A stretch of 64,000 bases of DNA from Ww85 sp963745765. Lineage in GTDB: Bacteria; Desulfobacterota; Desulfobulbia; Desulfobulbales; Desulfocapsaceae. Below, in pieces: positions 44,566 to 53,694 of this stretch (position 1 is its first letter; each line of letters begins with the position of its first letter). Under the pieces are notes generated by a model. It was not told the origin of the DNA, did no database searches, and saw only the letters and a list, made by a program, of their open reading frames with translations. The stretch is from NCBI GenBank assembly GCA_963745765.1, contig CAVUYQ010000036.1:62001-126000 (forward strand), read 5' to 3'. The translations under genes and the position numbers were made by a program.

Positions 44566-45645
44566 GTGCAGCCACCAACCGAACCTTCAGAGAAAAAGCA
44601 TCGGTGGTATACCGATATCAGAGTAAGGGTTGCACTTTTTGCAGCCCTTATTTTTTTCCTGGCCGTCTCCAGTGTCGCCGGATGGTTTCTCAGTTACGCA
44701 TTGCAGCCAGGACCGCTGCAGTCAGAAGACAAGGTGGTCGTCTCTATCCCGAAAGGGGCCTCGATTCAGCAGATTGTTGTGATTTTAGACAAGGCCGGGT
44801 TGATTAATGCTGACGCACGTTTCATCCTTATTGCCCGGCTGACAGGACTTGCCGGCAGCCTTCAGGCCGGTGAATTCAGTCTTCAGACAAACCTCAAACC
44901 AGTAGATGTTATTCGCGAACTGGCATTTGCCCATCCCCTTGAACACAGTGTCACTATTACAGAGGGCTTAAACACTGAAGAGGTTGCTGATATTCTCGCA
45001 GCTGACGGTTGGGTGGACAAACAGCGTTTTCTTCACCTGGCCCACGATCGAGCCTTTCTTGATGAACTCGGGCTCAGGGGCAGTCTCTCTGTCGAGGGCT
45101 ACCTTTTCCCTGATACCTATCATCTTGTCAGACCCCCGCCTGAAGAAAAACAGATCATCCGCAAACTGGTTGAGCGGGCACTTTCTGTCTGGGAAAGCCT
45201 TGCCGGAACTGACGTTGCCAGCGGTTTGAGCCGTAATGAAGTGTTCACCCTTGCATCCATCATAGAAAAGGAGACCGGACGACCCGAGGAGAGGCCGGTG
45301 ATTGCCGGTGTCTTTTTGAATCGGCTGAGAAAGAATATGCGGCTGCAGTCCGATCCGACGGTCATCTATGGAATGGCTGACTTTGATGGAAATCTGTTGC
45401 GTTCCGATTTAAAGGAACCGACACCCTATAACACCTATCTTATTCCCGGCCTGCCGCCGGGGCCGATCTGCAACCCCGGAAAAGAAGCCCTGCAGGCCGT
45501 CCTGCTGCCGGACAAGAACGATTACCTCTATTTTGTCTCAAGAAATGATGGTACCCATCATTTCTCAAAAACACTCAAGGAGCATAATCGTGCGGTAAGG
45601 GAGTACCGGAGAAGCAAAAGCGTACAACAAAACAGGGTACCATGA
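44566..45645 (+). CDS. mltG: Endolytic murein transglycosylase MltG
   Basis: 359 residues starting at GTG 44566, immediately after lon. One N-terminal membrane anchor (VRVALFAALIFFLAVSSVAGW), a LysM-like region (VSIPKGASIQQIVVILDKAGL), and the YceG/MltG catalytic domain: EGLNTEEVADILA, SVEGYLFPDTYHL, LASIIEKETGRPEERPVIAGV with the catalytic Glu, and LQSDPTVIYG. It cleaves nascent glycan strands to end polymerisation. The close link to lon suggests one transcript. Confidence 0.93.
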   Translation: MQPPTEPSEKKHRWYTDIRVRVALFAALIFFLAVSSVAGWFLSYALQPGPLQSEDKVVVSIPKGASIQQIVVILDKAGLINADARFILIARLTGLAGSLQAGEFSLQTNLKPVDVIRELAFAHPLEHSVTITEGLNTEEVADILAADGWVDKQRFLHLAHDRAFLDELGLRGSLSVEGYLFPDTYHLVRPPPEEKQIIRKLVERALSVWESLAGTDVASGLSRNEVFTLASIIEKETGRPEERPVIAGVFLNRLRKNMRLQSDPTVIYGMADFDGNLLRSDLKEPTPYNTYLIPGLPPGPICNPGKEALQAVLLPDKNDYLYFVSRNDGTHHFSKTLKEHNRAVREYRRSKSVQQNRVP

Positions 45646-45682
45646 ATTGAAGCGCTGGAACTTTTCTGGAATTCTGCTATGC

Positions 45683-45710
45683 TCACTATTCTCATACATG
45701 AGGATAGTGA
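45683..45710 (+). terminator. Hairpin after mltG
   Basis: TCACTATTCTCA pairs with TGAGGATAGTGA around a TACA loop (one T-G pair). No T-run follows, so it may be a weak terminator or an mRNA end structure before nadE. Confidence 0.55.
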
Positions 45711-45745
45711 CAAATGATTTAATAAAACAGGGTTGAAAGAGTGCT

Positions 45746-47392
45746 TTGAAAATAGCCTTAATCCAGATTAATCCCGTTATTGGTGATTTTGCGGCAAATT
45801 GCGAGAAAATACTCAGCTATGTCGGCAGGGCCCATGCGGCTGGCTGCGGACTTGCGATTCTGCCCGAGCTTGTTGTCTCAGGCTATCCGCCGCTCGATCT
45901 TCTTGAGCGAAAATCGTTTCTGGCAGACCATGATGCGGCGCTGGGAAAACTACTTGATGATCTGCCGCCGCTGCCGGTGGTATTCGGCTGTATCGAGTGC
46001 AGGAACGATAAGCCCGGGAAACCGCTCTATAACAGCGTGCTGGTGGCCCGTGATGGAGAAATTGTACACCGTACAAGAAAACAGCTGCTGCCGGCCTATG
46101 ATGTTTTTGATGAAAACCGCTATTTTGAACCGGGAGCGCCCGGTGAGCTGTTCCACCTGGATAACCTTACCTGTGCCCTGACCGTCTGTGAAGATATCTG
46201 GCACCATGCAATAGGTGATTACCGGGCCGAGCCGCTTGCTTCTCTGTTTAAAAAAGCAGAAGCGGCAGGCAGAGACATTGATGTTATCATCAATGTCTCT
46301 GCTTCACCTTTTCAGCGCGGTAAAAGGAGCCTGCGAGCAGATATTTTTTCTGCCCTCATCGGGCAGTATCATACCCCGTTTATCTATGTTAATCAGGTAG
46401 GCGGCCAGGATTCATTGATCTTTGACGGCGGCAGCCTTGCCTATAATGCACAGGGAGAGGTGGTCGCACAGGCACGATGTTTTAATGAGGATATGGTGTT
46501 CCTTGATTCCGGCAGCTGGGTAGGTGATATCCGGCCGGATGTCCCTGACGGTGAAGTGGCTTTGGTGCATGATGCACTGGTTATGGGTGTTCGTGATTAT
46601 GTCCATAAGAGCGGCTTTACAAAGGTGGTACTCGGGCTCTCCGGCGGCATAGACTCCGCTCTTACCGCCGCACTTGCTGTCCGGGCGCTGGGTGCTGAAA
46701 ATGTGCTTGGCGTCGCTCTGCCGTCGCCATACAGTTCCGCTGATTCACTCGAAGATGCCAGGGATCTGGCCGACCGTTGCGGCTGCCGTTTTGAGGTATT
46801 GCCGATCACCGCGCTTTTCGACAGCTATCGCTCCAGTCTTTCCGGGATCTTTGCCGGGATGGAGGAGGACGTAACCGAACAGAACATCCAGGCCCGAATC
46901 CGTGGTAATCTCCTTATGGCTCTATCTAATAAATTGGGGCATCTGTTGTTGACAACAGGCAACAAGAGCGAGATGGCAGTCGGTTACTGCACGCTTTACG
47001 GGGATATGAGCGGCGGTCTTGCGGTTATATCCGATGTACCGAAACAGCTGGTATATGAACTCGCCAGGTATATCAACCGAGGCGAGGAAATTATCCCGTC
47101 GCGTATTCTCGTCAAGCCGCCAACGGCAGAACTGCGGCCGGACCAGTGTGACCAGGATGATCTGCCGCCCTACGAGCTTCTCGATACTATTCTTGAGATG
47201 TATCTTGAACAGGGTGTCGGCAAAGATGAGATTATTGCAAGAGGTTTTGACAAATCCATCGTGGAAGATATTATCCGTCGCATCAGGATCAATGAATATA
47301 AACGAAAACAGGCACCCATGGGACTGAAGGTCACCAGTAAGGCCTTCGGCTTCGGCAGACGGCTGCCCAATGTACAGAACTATCGTGGCTAA
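45746..47392 (+). CDS. nadE: Glutamine-dependent NAD synthetase
   Basis: 548 residues starting at TTG 45746. N-terminal carbon-nitrogen hydrolase domain with Glu (ILPELVVSGYPP), Lys (RTRKQLLPAYD) and Cys (LTVCEDIWHH) makes ammonia from glutamine; C-terminal NAD synthase domain has the PP-loop VVLGLSGGIDSALTAAL and NKSEMAVGYCTLYGD. It converts deamido-NAD to NAD. Together with the CinA amidase elsewhere in the window it belongs to NAD metabolism. The downstream cytochrome gene starts 14 bases later. Confidence 0.95.
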   Translation: MKIALIQINPVIGDFAANCEKILSYVGRAHAAGCGLAILPELVVSGYPPLDLLERKSFLADHDAALGKLLDDLPPLPVVFGCIECRNDKPGKPLYNSVLVARDGEIVHRTRKQLLPAYDVFDENRYFEPGAPGELFHLDNLTCALTVCEDIWHHAIGDYRAEPLASLFKKAEAAGRDIDVIINVSASPFQRGKRSLRADIFSALIGQYHTPFIYVNQVGGQDSLIFDGGSLAYNAQGEVVAQARCFNEDMVFLDSGSWVGDIRPDVPDGEVALVHDALVMGVRDYVHKSGFTKVVLGLSGGIDSALTAALAVRALGAENVLGVALPSPYSSADSLEDARDLADRCGCRFEVLPITALFDSYRSSLSGIFAGMEEDVTEQNIQARIRGNLLMALSNKLGHLLLTTGNKSEMAVGYCTLYGDMSGGLAVISDVPKQLVYELARYINRGEEIIPSRILVKPPTAELRPDQCDQDDLPPYELLDTILEMYLEQGVGKDEIIARGFDKSIVEDIIRRIRINEYKRKQAPMGLKVTSKAFGFGRRLPNVQNYRG

Positions 47393-47406
47393 CCTCCTTT
47401 CACTGC

Positions 47407-49236
47407 ATGCTTAGAACTATTTCCCCTTTTCGCGTCCTGCTGGCGAGCCTGGCATTCTTACTCTTTCTTGGTGGAGTGGCTGCACTTGTTTATCGTGAAA
47501 ACAAGCTCGAGCGCCCGGAGGAGATTTTCATCACCACCTCGGGCCGTGTGGATATGTGTTTGTTCTGCCACACAAAGGAAAAACTCGATCCGGCCCACGA
47601 TGCCAAGGTGATCGGATGTACACCATGTCATCGCGGCGATCCTCTGGCAGTCGAAAAAGACCGGGCGCACACCGGCATTGTTATCAACCCGGGTGATTTG
47701 CGGGTGGTTAACCGGACCTGCGGCGTTGAAGGATGCCATCCTTCAGACGTTAAAAAAGTCGTAAACTCGCTGATGGCCACCAATCGCGGTATTATCGGTA
47801 CGCTGCTTTTCTACTGGGGTGAAATTCCGTCGCAGGACACCGATCTCACGGTAAAAGACCTGATAGATTCCGGTGAGACGTCTCTGGCACTTGATTATTA
47901 TCGGAAACTCTGCGGAACCTGTCACCTCTGGAAACAGAAAAATGATATGCCGGGTGTGCCGACCTTTTTCAACGAGAAAGGCGGCGGCTGTTCGGCCTGT
48001 CATTTCACCATGCCTGCAGGTCATGAACGGCCTTCTGTCACTGAATCGGATGACTCTTTTCTTGAAAAAGACGATAAGGAACAAAAGATACATCCGCTGG
48101 TAACAAAGCGGGTTCCTGATAACAATTGCATTCGTTGTCACAACAGATCAGGGCGCGTCGGCCTCTCCTATATCGGGGTCTTTGAATCGGAAGGCTATGG
48201 CACCCCTTATCAGGATGGCAGCCTCTCTTCCCGGAGAATGCCGGGTGATCGATTTTATCTCAAGCTGGCCGATGATATTCACCACCGGCGTGACATGTCC
48301 TGTATCGATTGTCACACCAGGGAAGAGATTATGGGTAATGGCACCAGCTATGCTCACTATGAGGAACAGCTGGAAATATCGTGCCAGGTATGTCACCGTC
48401 AAGATCCCGGGACGACAAGAAAAAACAATGAGTTAGTCAATGTCGTGCTCAAGGACGGTATGTACCGTCTTATCGGCAAAAACAACGAGCGGGAATATGC
48501 TCTTCGCCCGCCCAAAGAGGGTGTCTGTAATTTTACCGGTCACAAACGGGTGGGCTGTGAAGCATGCCATTCCACCTGGGTGCCGCAATGTTACGGTTGC
48601 CATGTCAAGCGGGATGAGGCGCAAAAACATCTCGACAAACTGAGCCTTGAGGAGACGAACGGGCAATGGGTGGAAGGTCGTTCCTATATCAGGTATCAAA
48701 AACCGATGCTGGCGGTCTGGAAGGACAAGGTTGTCATCGTAACGCCGGGCTGCCAGGATGTCGTCAGCCTGTTTGATAAGGAAGGAGAACTCGAAGAAAG
48801 TTTCAACCGGTTTACCATGGCGGCTATCAATCCCCATACGACACAGGAAAAAGGTCGAACCTGCACTGATTGTCATAGCTCGACGAAAACGGTTGGTCTG
48901 GGTGAAGGGGTACTGACGGTCAGAGATTCCATTATAACCTTCACTCCGCTGGACAAGGGTATTGAGACGGAGGCTGGTAAAACGGTGGGTTTTGATACCT
49001 TTGTCGCCCTGGACGGTACCCCCCTGCAGTATGGTTCCCGGCCGGACCTGCGGCCATTTAACGCAGGCGAGCTGCGCACTATCCTTCGTGTCGGTCTCTG
49101 TGTCGGGTGTCATAGCAGCTATGAAGATCCTGTCTGGCGGAAATATAATGACACCACTGTTTGCGCACGACCCGGGGCCGATAACAGTATGGCCCTGGCC
49201 CGGTGGCCGGTTGACGGAGGTGTCGATGATAATTAA
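47407..49236 (+). CDS. Membrane-anchored twelve-heme cytochrome c
   Basis: 609 residues. One N-terminal membrane segment (RVLLASLAFLLFLGGVAALVY) without an obvious cleavage site anchors a periplasmic domain. Heme motifs in order: CLFCH, CTPCH, CGVEGCH (an unusual Cx4CH), CGTCH, CSACH, CIRCH, CIDCH, CQVCH, CEACH, CYGCH, CTDCH, CVGCH. That is eleven normal CxxCH motifs plus one stretched one. Between hemes 10 and 11 there is a heme-free beta-rich insert (about residues 400-480). No named family such as NrfA, Hao or MtrA fits. A role as quinol- or periplasm-linked electron conduit is an inference. Starts 14 bases after nadE. Confidence 0.85.
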   Translation: MLRTISPFRVLLASLAFLLFLGGVAALVYRENKLERPEEIFITTSGRVDMCLFCHTKEKLDPAHDAKVIGCTPCHRGDPLAVEKDRAHTGIVINPGDLRVVNRTCGVEGCHPSDVKKVVNSLMATNRGIIGTLLFYWGEIPSQDTDLTVKDLIDSGETSLALDYYRKLCGTCHLWKQKNDMPGVPTFFNEKGGGCSACHFTMPAGHERPSVTESDDSFLEKDDKEQKIHPLVTKRVPDNNCIRCHNRSGRVGLSYIGVFESEGYGTPYQDGSLSSRRMPGDRFYLKLADDIHHRRDMSCIDCHTREEIMGNGTSYAHYEEQLEISCQVCHRQDPGTTRKNNELVNVVLKDGMYRLIGKNNEREYALRPPKEGVCNFTGHKRVGCEACHSTWVPQCYGCHVKRDEAQKHLDKLSLEETNGQWVEGRSYIRYQKPMLAVWKDKVVIVTPGCQDVVSLFDKEGELEESFNRFTMAAINPHTTQEKGRTCTDCHSSTKTVGLGEGVLTVRDSIITFTPLDKGIETEAGKTVGFDTFVALDGTPLQYGSRPDLRPFNAGELRTILRVGLCVGCHSSYEDPVWRKYNDTTVCARPGADNSMALARWPVDGGVDDN

Positions 49237-49259
49237 GCAAAGCCTCAGGGAGAAAAGCC

Positions 49260-50909
49260 ATTTCCAGAATAAGCGGTAATCTGCAGGGTCTGAAAAAAAA
49301 CCAGTTAAAAACGCTTGAGCGATTTTTGAGCCGCCGGGTTCCAGTCGAGCTGATAATCGGCGCGGAAATGGCTCGTGCTATCTGTGAGCTGTCCTCTGAG
49401 TTGAACCGACAGATAGGGTTGTTGATTCATCGCTCCGGCAAGATTGAAAACGTTATTGTCGGTGATCATAACGGGCTGATGCTGCCCGCTGTCTCCCAGA
49501 TCAGGTCTTCCGGCGGCCGGCTCAGGGGGCTTCGGCTGGTGCATACGCATCCCGGTGGAGAAGACATCAGCGATGATGATCTGATGGATCTGCTCTTTCT
49601 CCGGCTTGATTTGCTGTCGGTTCTCAAAATAACTGCGGACGGTCTGCCGGAACGGCTCTATTCGGTCCACCTGCTGCCGGCCGCAGAAGAGGGGGAAAAC
49701 TGGTCTTTTCTTGACCCTGTTCATCCTGCCCGACAGACTGTTTCCTGCAGCGAGATGATCGAGTCGCTTGAGGAGGAGTTTTCACGCCGACAGAAAACAG
49801 CAGTCCTTGATCAGGGCAGGGATCGGGCCCTTCTCATCAGTGTCAGTACTGAATCCCGCGAGCAGGCTGAGGCCTCGCTTGCGGAACTGGCGGAACTTGC
49901 CGCCTCAGGTGGTGTAATCGTCCTGGAAAAAGTACTGCAGCGGCGCAGGAAAATCGATCCGAGGCTGATCCTGGGTCGCGGCAAGTTAACCGATATTATT
50001 ATTCTCGCCCTGCGCCTTGATGCGAACCTGCTTGTCTTTAATCAGGAACTTAATCCTTCCCAGATACGCTCGATAACAGACTTCACCGATCTCCGGGTAA
50101 TTGACCGCACACAACTGATTCTTGATATTTTTGCCACGAGGGCAAAAAGCAGGGAGGGTAAACTGCAGGTGGAGATGGCTCAGCTCAAATATATGCTGCC
50201 GCGGCTGTCTTCCCGTGATGATTCTCTTTCCAGGCTCACCGGCGGAATTGGTGCCAGGGGACCTGGTGAGACGAAACTTGAGGTAGATCGCCGGAGAATC
50301 AATGACCGCCTGACACGTCTGGCAAAAGAACTGGAAATGGTCAGCCGGGAGCGTTACCGCCGGCGGGCCAAGCGGCGGAAAAAGGATGTGCCGGTTATCT
50401 CTCTCGTCGGCTACACAAACGCCGGTAAATCGACACTGCTCAATACCTTGACAAACAGTGATATTCTTGCGGAAGATAAACTCTTTGCCACCCTCGATCC
50501 TACCAGCCGCAGACTGCGGTTTCCTGAAGAAATAGAGGTAATCATCACCGACACCGTCGGTTTTATCAACAATCTGCCCGAAGGACTGCTGAAGGCCTTC
50601 AAGGCGACGCTCGAGGAACTCGAGGAAGCAGACCTGCTCGTTCATGTGATCGATTTCTCCAACCCCGCTTATCGTTACCAGATGGCGGTGGTGGAGGAAT
50701 TGCTGACAGAGTTGAACCTGAATACTATTCCCACCTTGAAGGTCTTTAATAAAATAGATCTTCTTGTTAGCAGCGGAGAGGAGCAGAAAAAGATCCCCGA
50801 GGAAGGGATCGGTCTGAGCGCCCTGAACAGTGATACTTTTGAGCCGTTTCTCATCAGGGCGCAGCAGATGATGAAAAAAGTTATCGGCCGGCGGTTTCAG
50901 GGCGGATGA
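49260..50909 (+). CDS. hflX: GTPase HflX, probable ATT start codon
   Basis: 549 residues if started at ATT 49260. Ribosome-associated GTPase that splits or rescues stalled ribosomes. HflX N-terminal domain (LILGRGKLTDIIILAL, VFNQELNPSQIRSI), coiled coil with the GGIGARGPGETKLEVDRRRI signature, then the G domain: GYTNAGKSTLLNTL (G1), DTVGFINNLP (G3), FNKIDLL (G4). The family-typical opening ISRISGNLQGLKKNQLKTLE is encoded upstream of the first TTG (49326) and is open back to a stop near 49232, with no ATG, GTG or TTG. ATT 49260 has AGGGAGA 6 bases upstream, so ATT initiation is the simplest reading; a base-calling error is possible. Convergent with pyrE. Confidence 0.9.
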   Translation: MSRISGNLQGLKKNQLKTLERFLSRRVPVELIIGAEMARAICELSSELNRQIGLLIHRSGKIENVIVGDHNGLMLPAVSQIRSSGGRLRGLRLVHTHPGGEDISDDDLMDLLFLRLDLLSVLKITADGLPERLYSVHLLPAAEEGENWSFLDPVHPARQTVSCSEMIESLEEEFSRRQKTAVLDQGRDRALLISVSTESREQAEASLAELAELAASGGVIVLEKVLQRRRKIDPRLILGRGKLTDIIILALRLDANLLVFNQELNPSQIRSITDFTDLRVIDRTQLILDIFATRAKSREGKLQVEMAQLKYMLPRLSSRDDSLSRLTGGIGARGPGETKLEVDRRRINDRLTRLAKELEMVSRERYRRRAKRRKKDVPVISLVGYTNAGKSTLLNTLTNSDILAEDKLFATLDPTSRRLRFPEEIEVIITDTVGFINNLPEGLLKAFKATLEELEEADLLVHVIDFSNPAYRYQMAVVEELLTELNLNTIPTLKVFNKIDLLVSSGEEQKKIPEEGIGLSALNSDTFEPFLIRAQQMMKKVIGRRFQGG

Positions 50910-50920
50910 TTATGGAGTGT

Positions 50921-51646
50921 TCAGTCATAGATGATGGTGTTGAAACGGTTGAGCATCTCTTCGGTTTCCGGGTCGATTTTATCCGCAATTTCATGGATAC
51001 GGAATTCTTCAGCGCAGACGCTGCACCGCATCCGCAGGCGACTGCACGTGCGGAGCAATTCCAGGAGGCCTTCACAACGGGGACAGGTCATACTCAAGCC
51101 AGCAACTCCTGCCTGGTAAACAAGAGCTTTGAGCGGGTAGCCTCTGTCTGCAAGCATTTCTGCTCCGCCCTCCTGGCGGTCAACAATGGTTACGACGAGA
51201 CCAACAACGAAACCGGCAGCCTCGACACGCTCGATAACCTTTAACAAGGTGCCGCCGGTTGTCACCACGTCTTCCACAAGGGCGACGCGACACCCTTCGG
51301 GCATATTTTTCAGACCTTCAATGTAATTTTCGGTTCCGTGACCTTTGGCTTCCTTGCGGACAATGAAGGCGGGGATGGGGCCTTTCTCGAGATAGCTGAC
51401 AACGGAAACGGCAGTAACGAGCGGGTCAGCACCAAGTGTCATGCCGCCGACGGCCTGAATGGCCTCAGGTTCCATCCTGATCAGGTCATAGAGCAGTTTT
51501 CCGCAGAGGTATGATCCTTCAGCATCAAGGGTTGTCTGTTTGCCGTCAACGTAAAAGTCTGATGTCTTGCCCGATGTAAGGGTAAAGGTACCTTTGCGGT
51601 ATGATTTTTTCAGGAGTATGTTTTTAAGCCGTTGTTTTTCATCCAT
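50921..51646 (-). CDS. pyrE: Orotate phosphoribosyltransferase with C-terminal zinc-ribbon tail
   Basis: 241 residues, versus about 190-215 for ordinary PyrE. PRPP-binding motif VALVEDVVTTGGTLLKVIE, N-terminal GTFTLTSGKTSDFYVDGKQ, GGMTLGADPLV and the flexible loop RKEAKGHGTENYIEG identify orotate phosphoribosyltransferase, which makes OMP in pyrimidine synthesis. After ~residue 190 comes MTCPRCEGLLELLRTCSRL and RMRCSVCAEEF, two CxxC knuckles that look like a zinc ribbon. The tail's job is unknown. The gene ends 11 bases from the convergent hflX stop. Confidence 0.88.
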   Translation of the reverse strand: MDEKQRLKNILLKKSYRKGTFTLTSGKTSDFYVDGKQTTLDAEGSYLCGKLLYDLIRMEPEAIQAVGGMTLGADPLVTAVSVVSYLEKGPIPAFIVRKEAKGHGTENYIEGLKNMPEGCRVALVEDVVTTGGTLLKVIERVEAAGFVVGLVVTIVDRQEGGAEMLADRGYPLKALVYQAGVAGLSMTCPRCEGLLELLRTCSRLRMRCSVCAEEFRIHEIADKIDPETEEMLNRFNTIIYD

Positions 51647-51847
51647 AAGAATAGAACCGGTTGAATTTTCCTTTTGGGGTGAATGATGCGTGACGTAGTG
51701 AACCTAATCTTTTTTTACTGATGAGCAAAGAAAAAACTCGCAAAACACGAAAATGTAATGTTATTCTGGGTAATTATTTGGTGTGCAGAGGTTCTGATCT
51801 GCAATAATTGAAATGATTGCATTCAAGAGATACCGGGAGGTTTTCCC

Positions 51848-53689
51848 ATGTGCGGAATTGTCGGTTATGCAGGCAACAGGAGAGTCGTTCCTGTTTTGCT
51901 TGAAGGTCTGAAGCGGCTTGAGTATCGAGGCTATGATTCGGCTGGTATTGTCTATCTCCAGGGCGATGAGCTGGTCAAGTTCCGTTGCGAGGGAAAGCTG
52001 TCAATGCTTGAGACGGCTGTGGAAAGTGTCTACGGGGTAGAGGCCCATCTCGGGCTGGGGCACACCCGCTGGGCGACACACGGCGCGCCAACCGAGAAAA
52101 ACGCCCATCCTCATACCGATTGCAGCGGTCGTCTGGTGGTTGTTCATAACGGAATCATCGAGAATTATCACGCATTACGCGAAGAACTCAAGGCCAAGGG
52201 ACATACCTTCACCTCGGAGACAGATACTGAAGTGCTGGCCCACCTGATAGAAGAGAACCTGGGAGAAAGTCTTGAACAAGCTGTCAAGGATGCCCTTAAA
52301 CTGGTGGAAGGCTCCTATGCGCTTGGTGTCATGTCTGCGGATTTTCCCGGTTTACTGGTTGCAGCGCGCAACCAGAGTCCGCTTGTTCTCGGGGTTGATG
52401 ATGAGGGCTGTTCATTTCTTGCCTCAGACATTCCTGCACTGCTCCCTTATACCAATAAGGTGATTTTTCTTGAAGACGGGGAAATGGCAATTCTCTCCAA
52501 TGGGAACCAGAAAATTGTTTCTCTGGCGACAAATCATATTGTCAAAAAAGAAATCAAGTCCATCGAATGGAACGCCGCGATGGCGGAAAAAGCCGGTTAC
52601 AAGCATTTCATGCTGAAGGAGATTTTTGAGCAGCCCCAGGCAATAACCAGTACCGTGAGTGGGCGCATTAACCTTCAGACCGGTGCAATCGTTCTTCCGG
52701 AAATGAACCTGAGTGCAGAGGATCTTAATACGGTTGACAGAATTTATCTCGTAGCCTGTGGAACTTCATGGCATGCAGCCCTGGTGGCCAAGTACTGGAT
52801 CGAGAAATACGCTGCCATACCGGTTGAGGTCGATATTGCCTCTGAATTCAGGTATCGAAGTTTGCTGGTTAACAAGCGGACCTTAACTATTTCTATCTCA
52901 CAGTCGGGTGAAACGGCGGACACTCTCGCCGGTATCAGGCGGGCGGCAAAACTCGGCTCCAGGGTGATTACTATCTGCAATGTTGTCGGCTCGACCATGA
53001 CGAGAGAGGCCGACGGCACAATATATACCCATGCCGGGCCGGAGATAGGTGTGGCCTCAACAAAAGCCTTTATTTCGCAGCTGGCGGCCCTGTTTCTCTT
53101 CACGCTCTACCTTACCCAGGTAAAAGAAACCATGACGGTTGAGGAACGCAAAAAACTCGGTCATCACCTGATTGACAGTGCCCGCGTCATAGAGTTGATG
53201 CTGCCGCGTATCCGGGAGCAGATCAGCAGCCTGATAGAGTCATTCTATGACTGCCGGGATTTCCTCTTTATCGGTCGAGGACTCAATTATCCGATCGCCC
53301 TTGAAGGGGCGCTGAAACTCAAGGAAATTTCTTATATTCATGCGGAGGGATACGCTGCCGGAGAGCTCAAACATGGGCCGATAGCACTGATCGATAAAGA
53401 GATGCCGGTCGTCGCCATAACCCCGAAGGATAGTGTCTACCAGAAATCAATTTCCAATATTGAAGAGATAAAGGCGCGACAGGGGAGGCTGATTCTTTTC
53501 GGAACCGAGGGCGACACTCATCTGAAAACAATAACCGATGATGTTATTTACCTGCCGGAAGTCCAAGAAGATATCATCCCTATCATCTACACCATCCCGG
53601 CCCAGTTGCTGGCCTACGAAATTGCCACGAGAAGAGGGTGCGATGTTGATCAACCCCGCAACCTGGCCAAGAGCGTAACGGTTGAATAG
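51848..53689 (+). CDS. glmS: Glutamine-fructose-6-phosphate aminotransferase
   Basis: 613 residues, behind GGGAGG. It forms glucosamine-6-phosphate, the entry into UDP-GlcNAc for peptidoglycan and lipid A. N-terminal glutaminase with Cys2 as nucleophile after Met removal (MCGIVGYAGNRRV) and GHTRWATHGAP; two SIS isomerase domains (CGTSWHAALVAKYWIE, ISQSGETADTLAGI, GRGLNYPIALEGALKLKE); C-terminal DVDQPRNLAKSVTVE. Followed after 5 bases by the DUF1343 gene and then the lipid A run, which fits a common supply of amino sugar. Confidence 0.96.
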   Translation: MCGIVGYAGNRRVVPVLLEGLKRLEYRGYDSAGIVYLQGDELVKFRCEGKLSMLETAVESVYGVEAHLGLGHTRWATHGAPTEKNAHPHTDCSGRLVVVHNGIIENYHALREELKAKGHTFTSETDTEVLAHLIEENLGESLEQAVKDALKLVEGSYALGVMSADFPGLLVAARNQSPLVLGVDDEGCSFLASDIPALLPYTNKVIFLEDGEMAILSNGNQKIVSLATNHIVKKEIKSIEWNAAMAEKAGYKHFMLKEIFEQPQAITSTVSGRINLQTGAIVLPEMNLSAEDLNTVDRIYLVACGTSWHAALVAKYWIEKYAAIPVEVDIASEFRYRSLLVNKRTLTISISQSGETADTLAGIRRAAKLGSRVITICNVVGSTMTREADGTIYTHAGPEIGVASTKAFISQLAALFLFTLYLTQVKETMTVEERKKLGHHLIDSARVIELMLPRIREQISSLIESFYDCRDFLFIGRGLNYPIALEGALKLKEISYIHAEGYAAGELKHGPIALIDKEMPVVAITPKDSVYQKSISNIEEIKARQGRLILFGTEGDTHLKTITDDVIYLPEVQEDIIPIIYTIPAQLLAYEIATRRGCDVDQPRNLAKSVTVE

Positions 53690-53694
53690 GCCGG

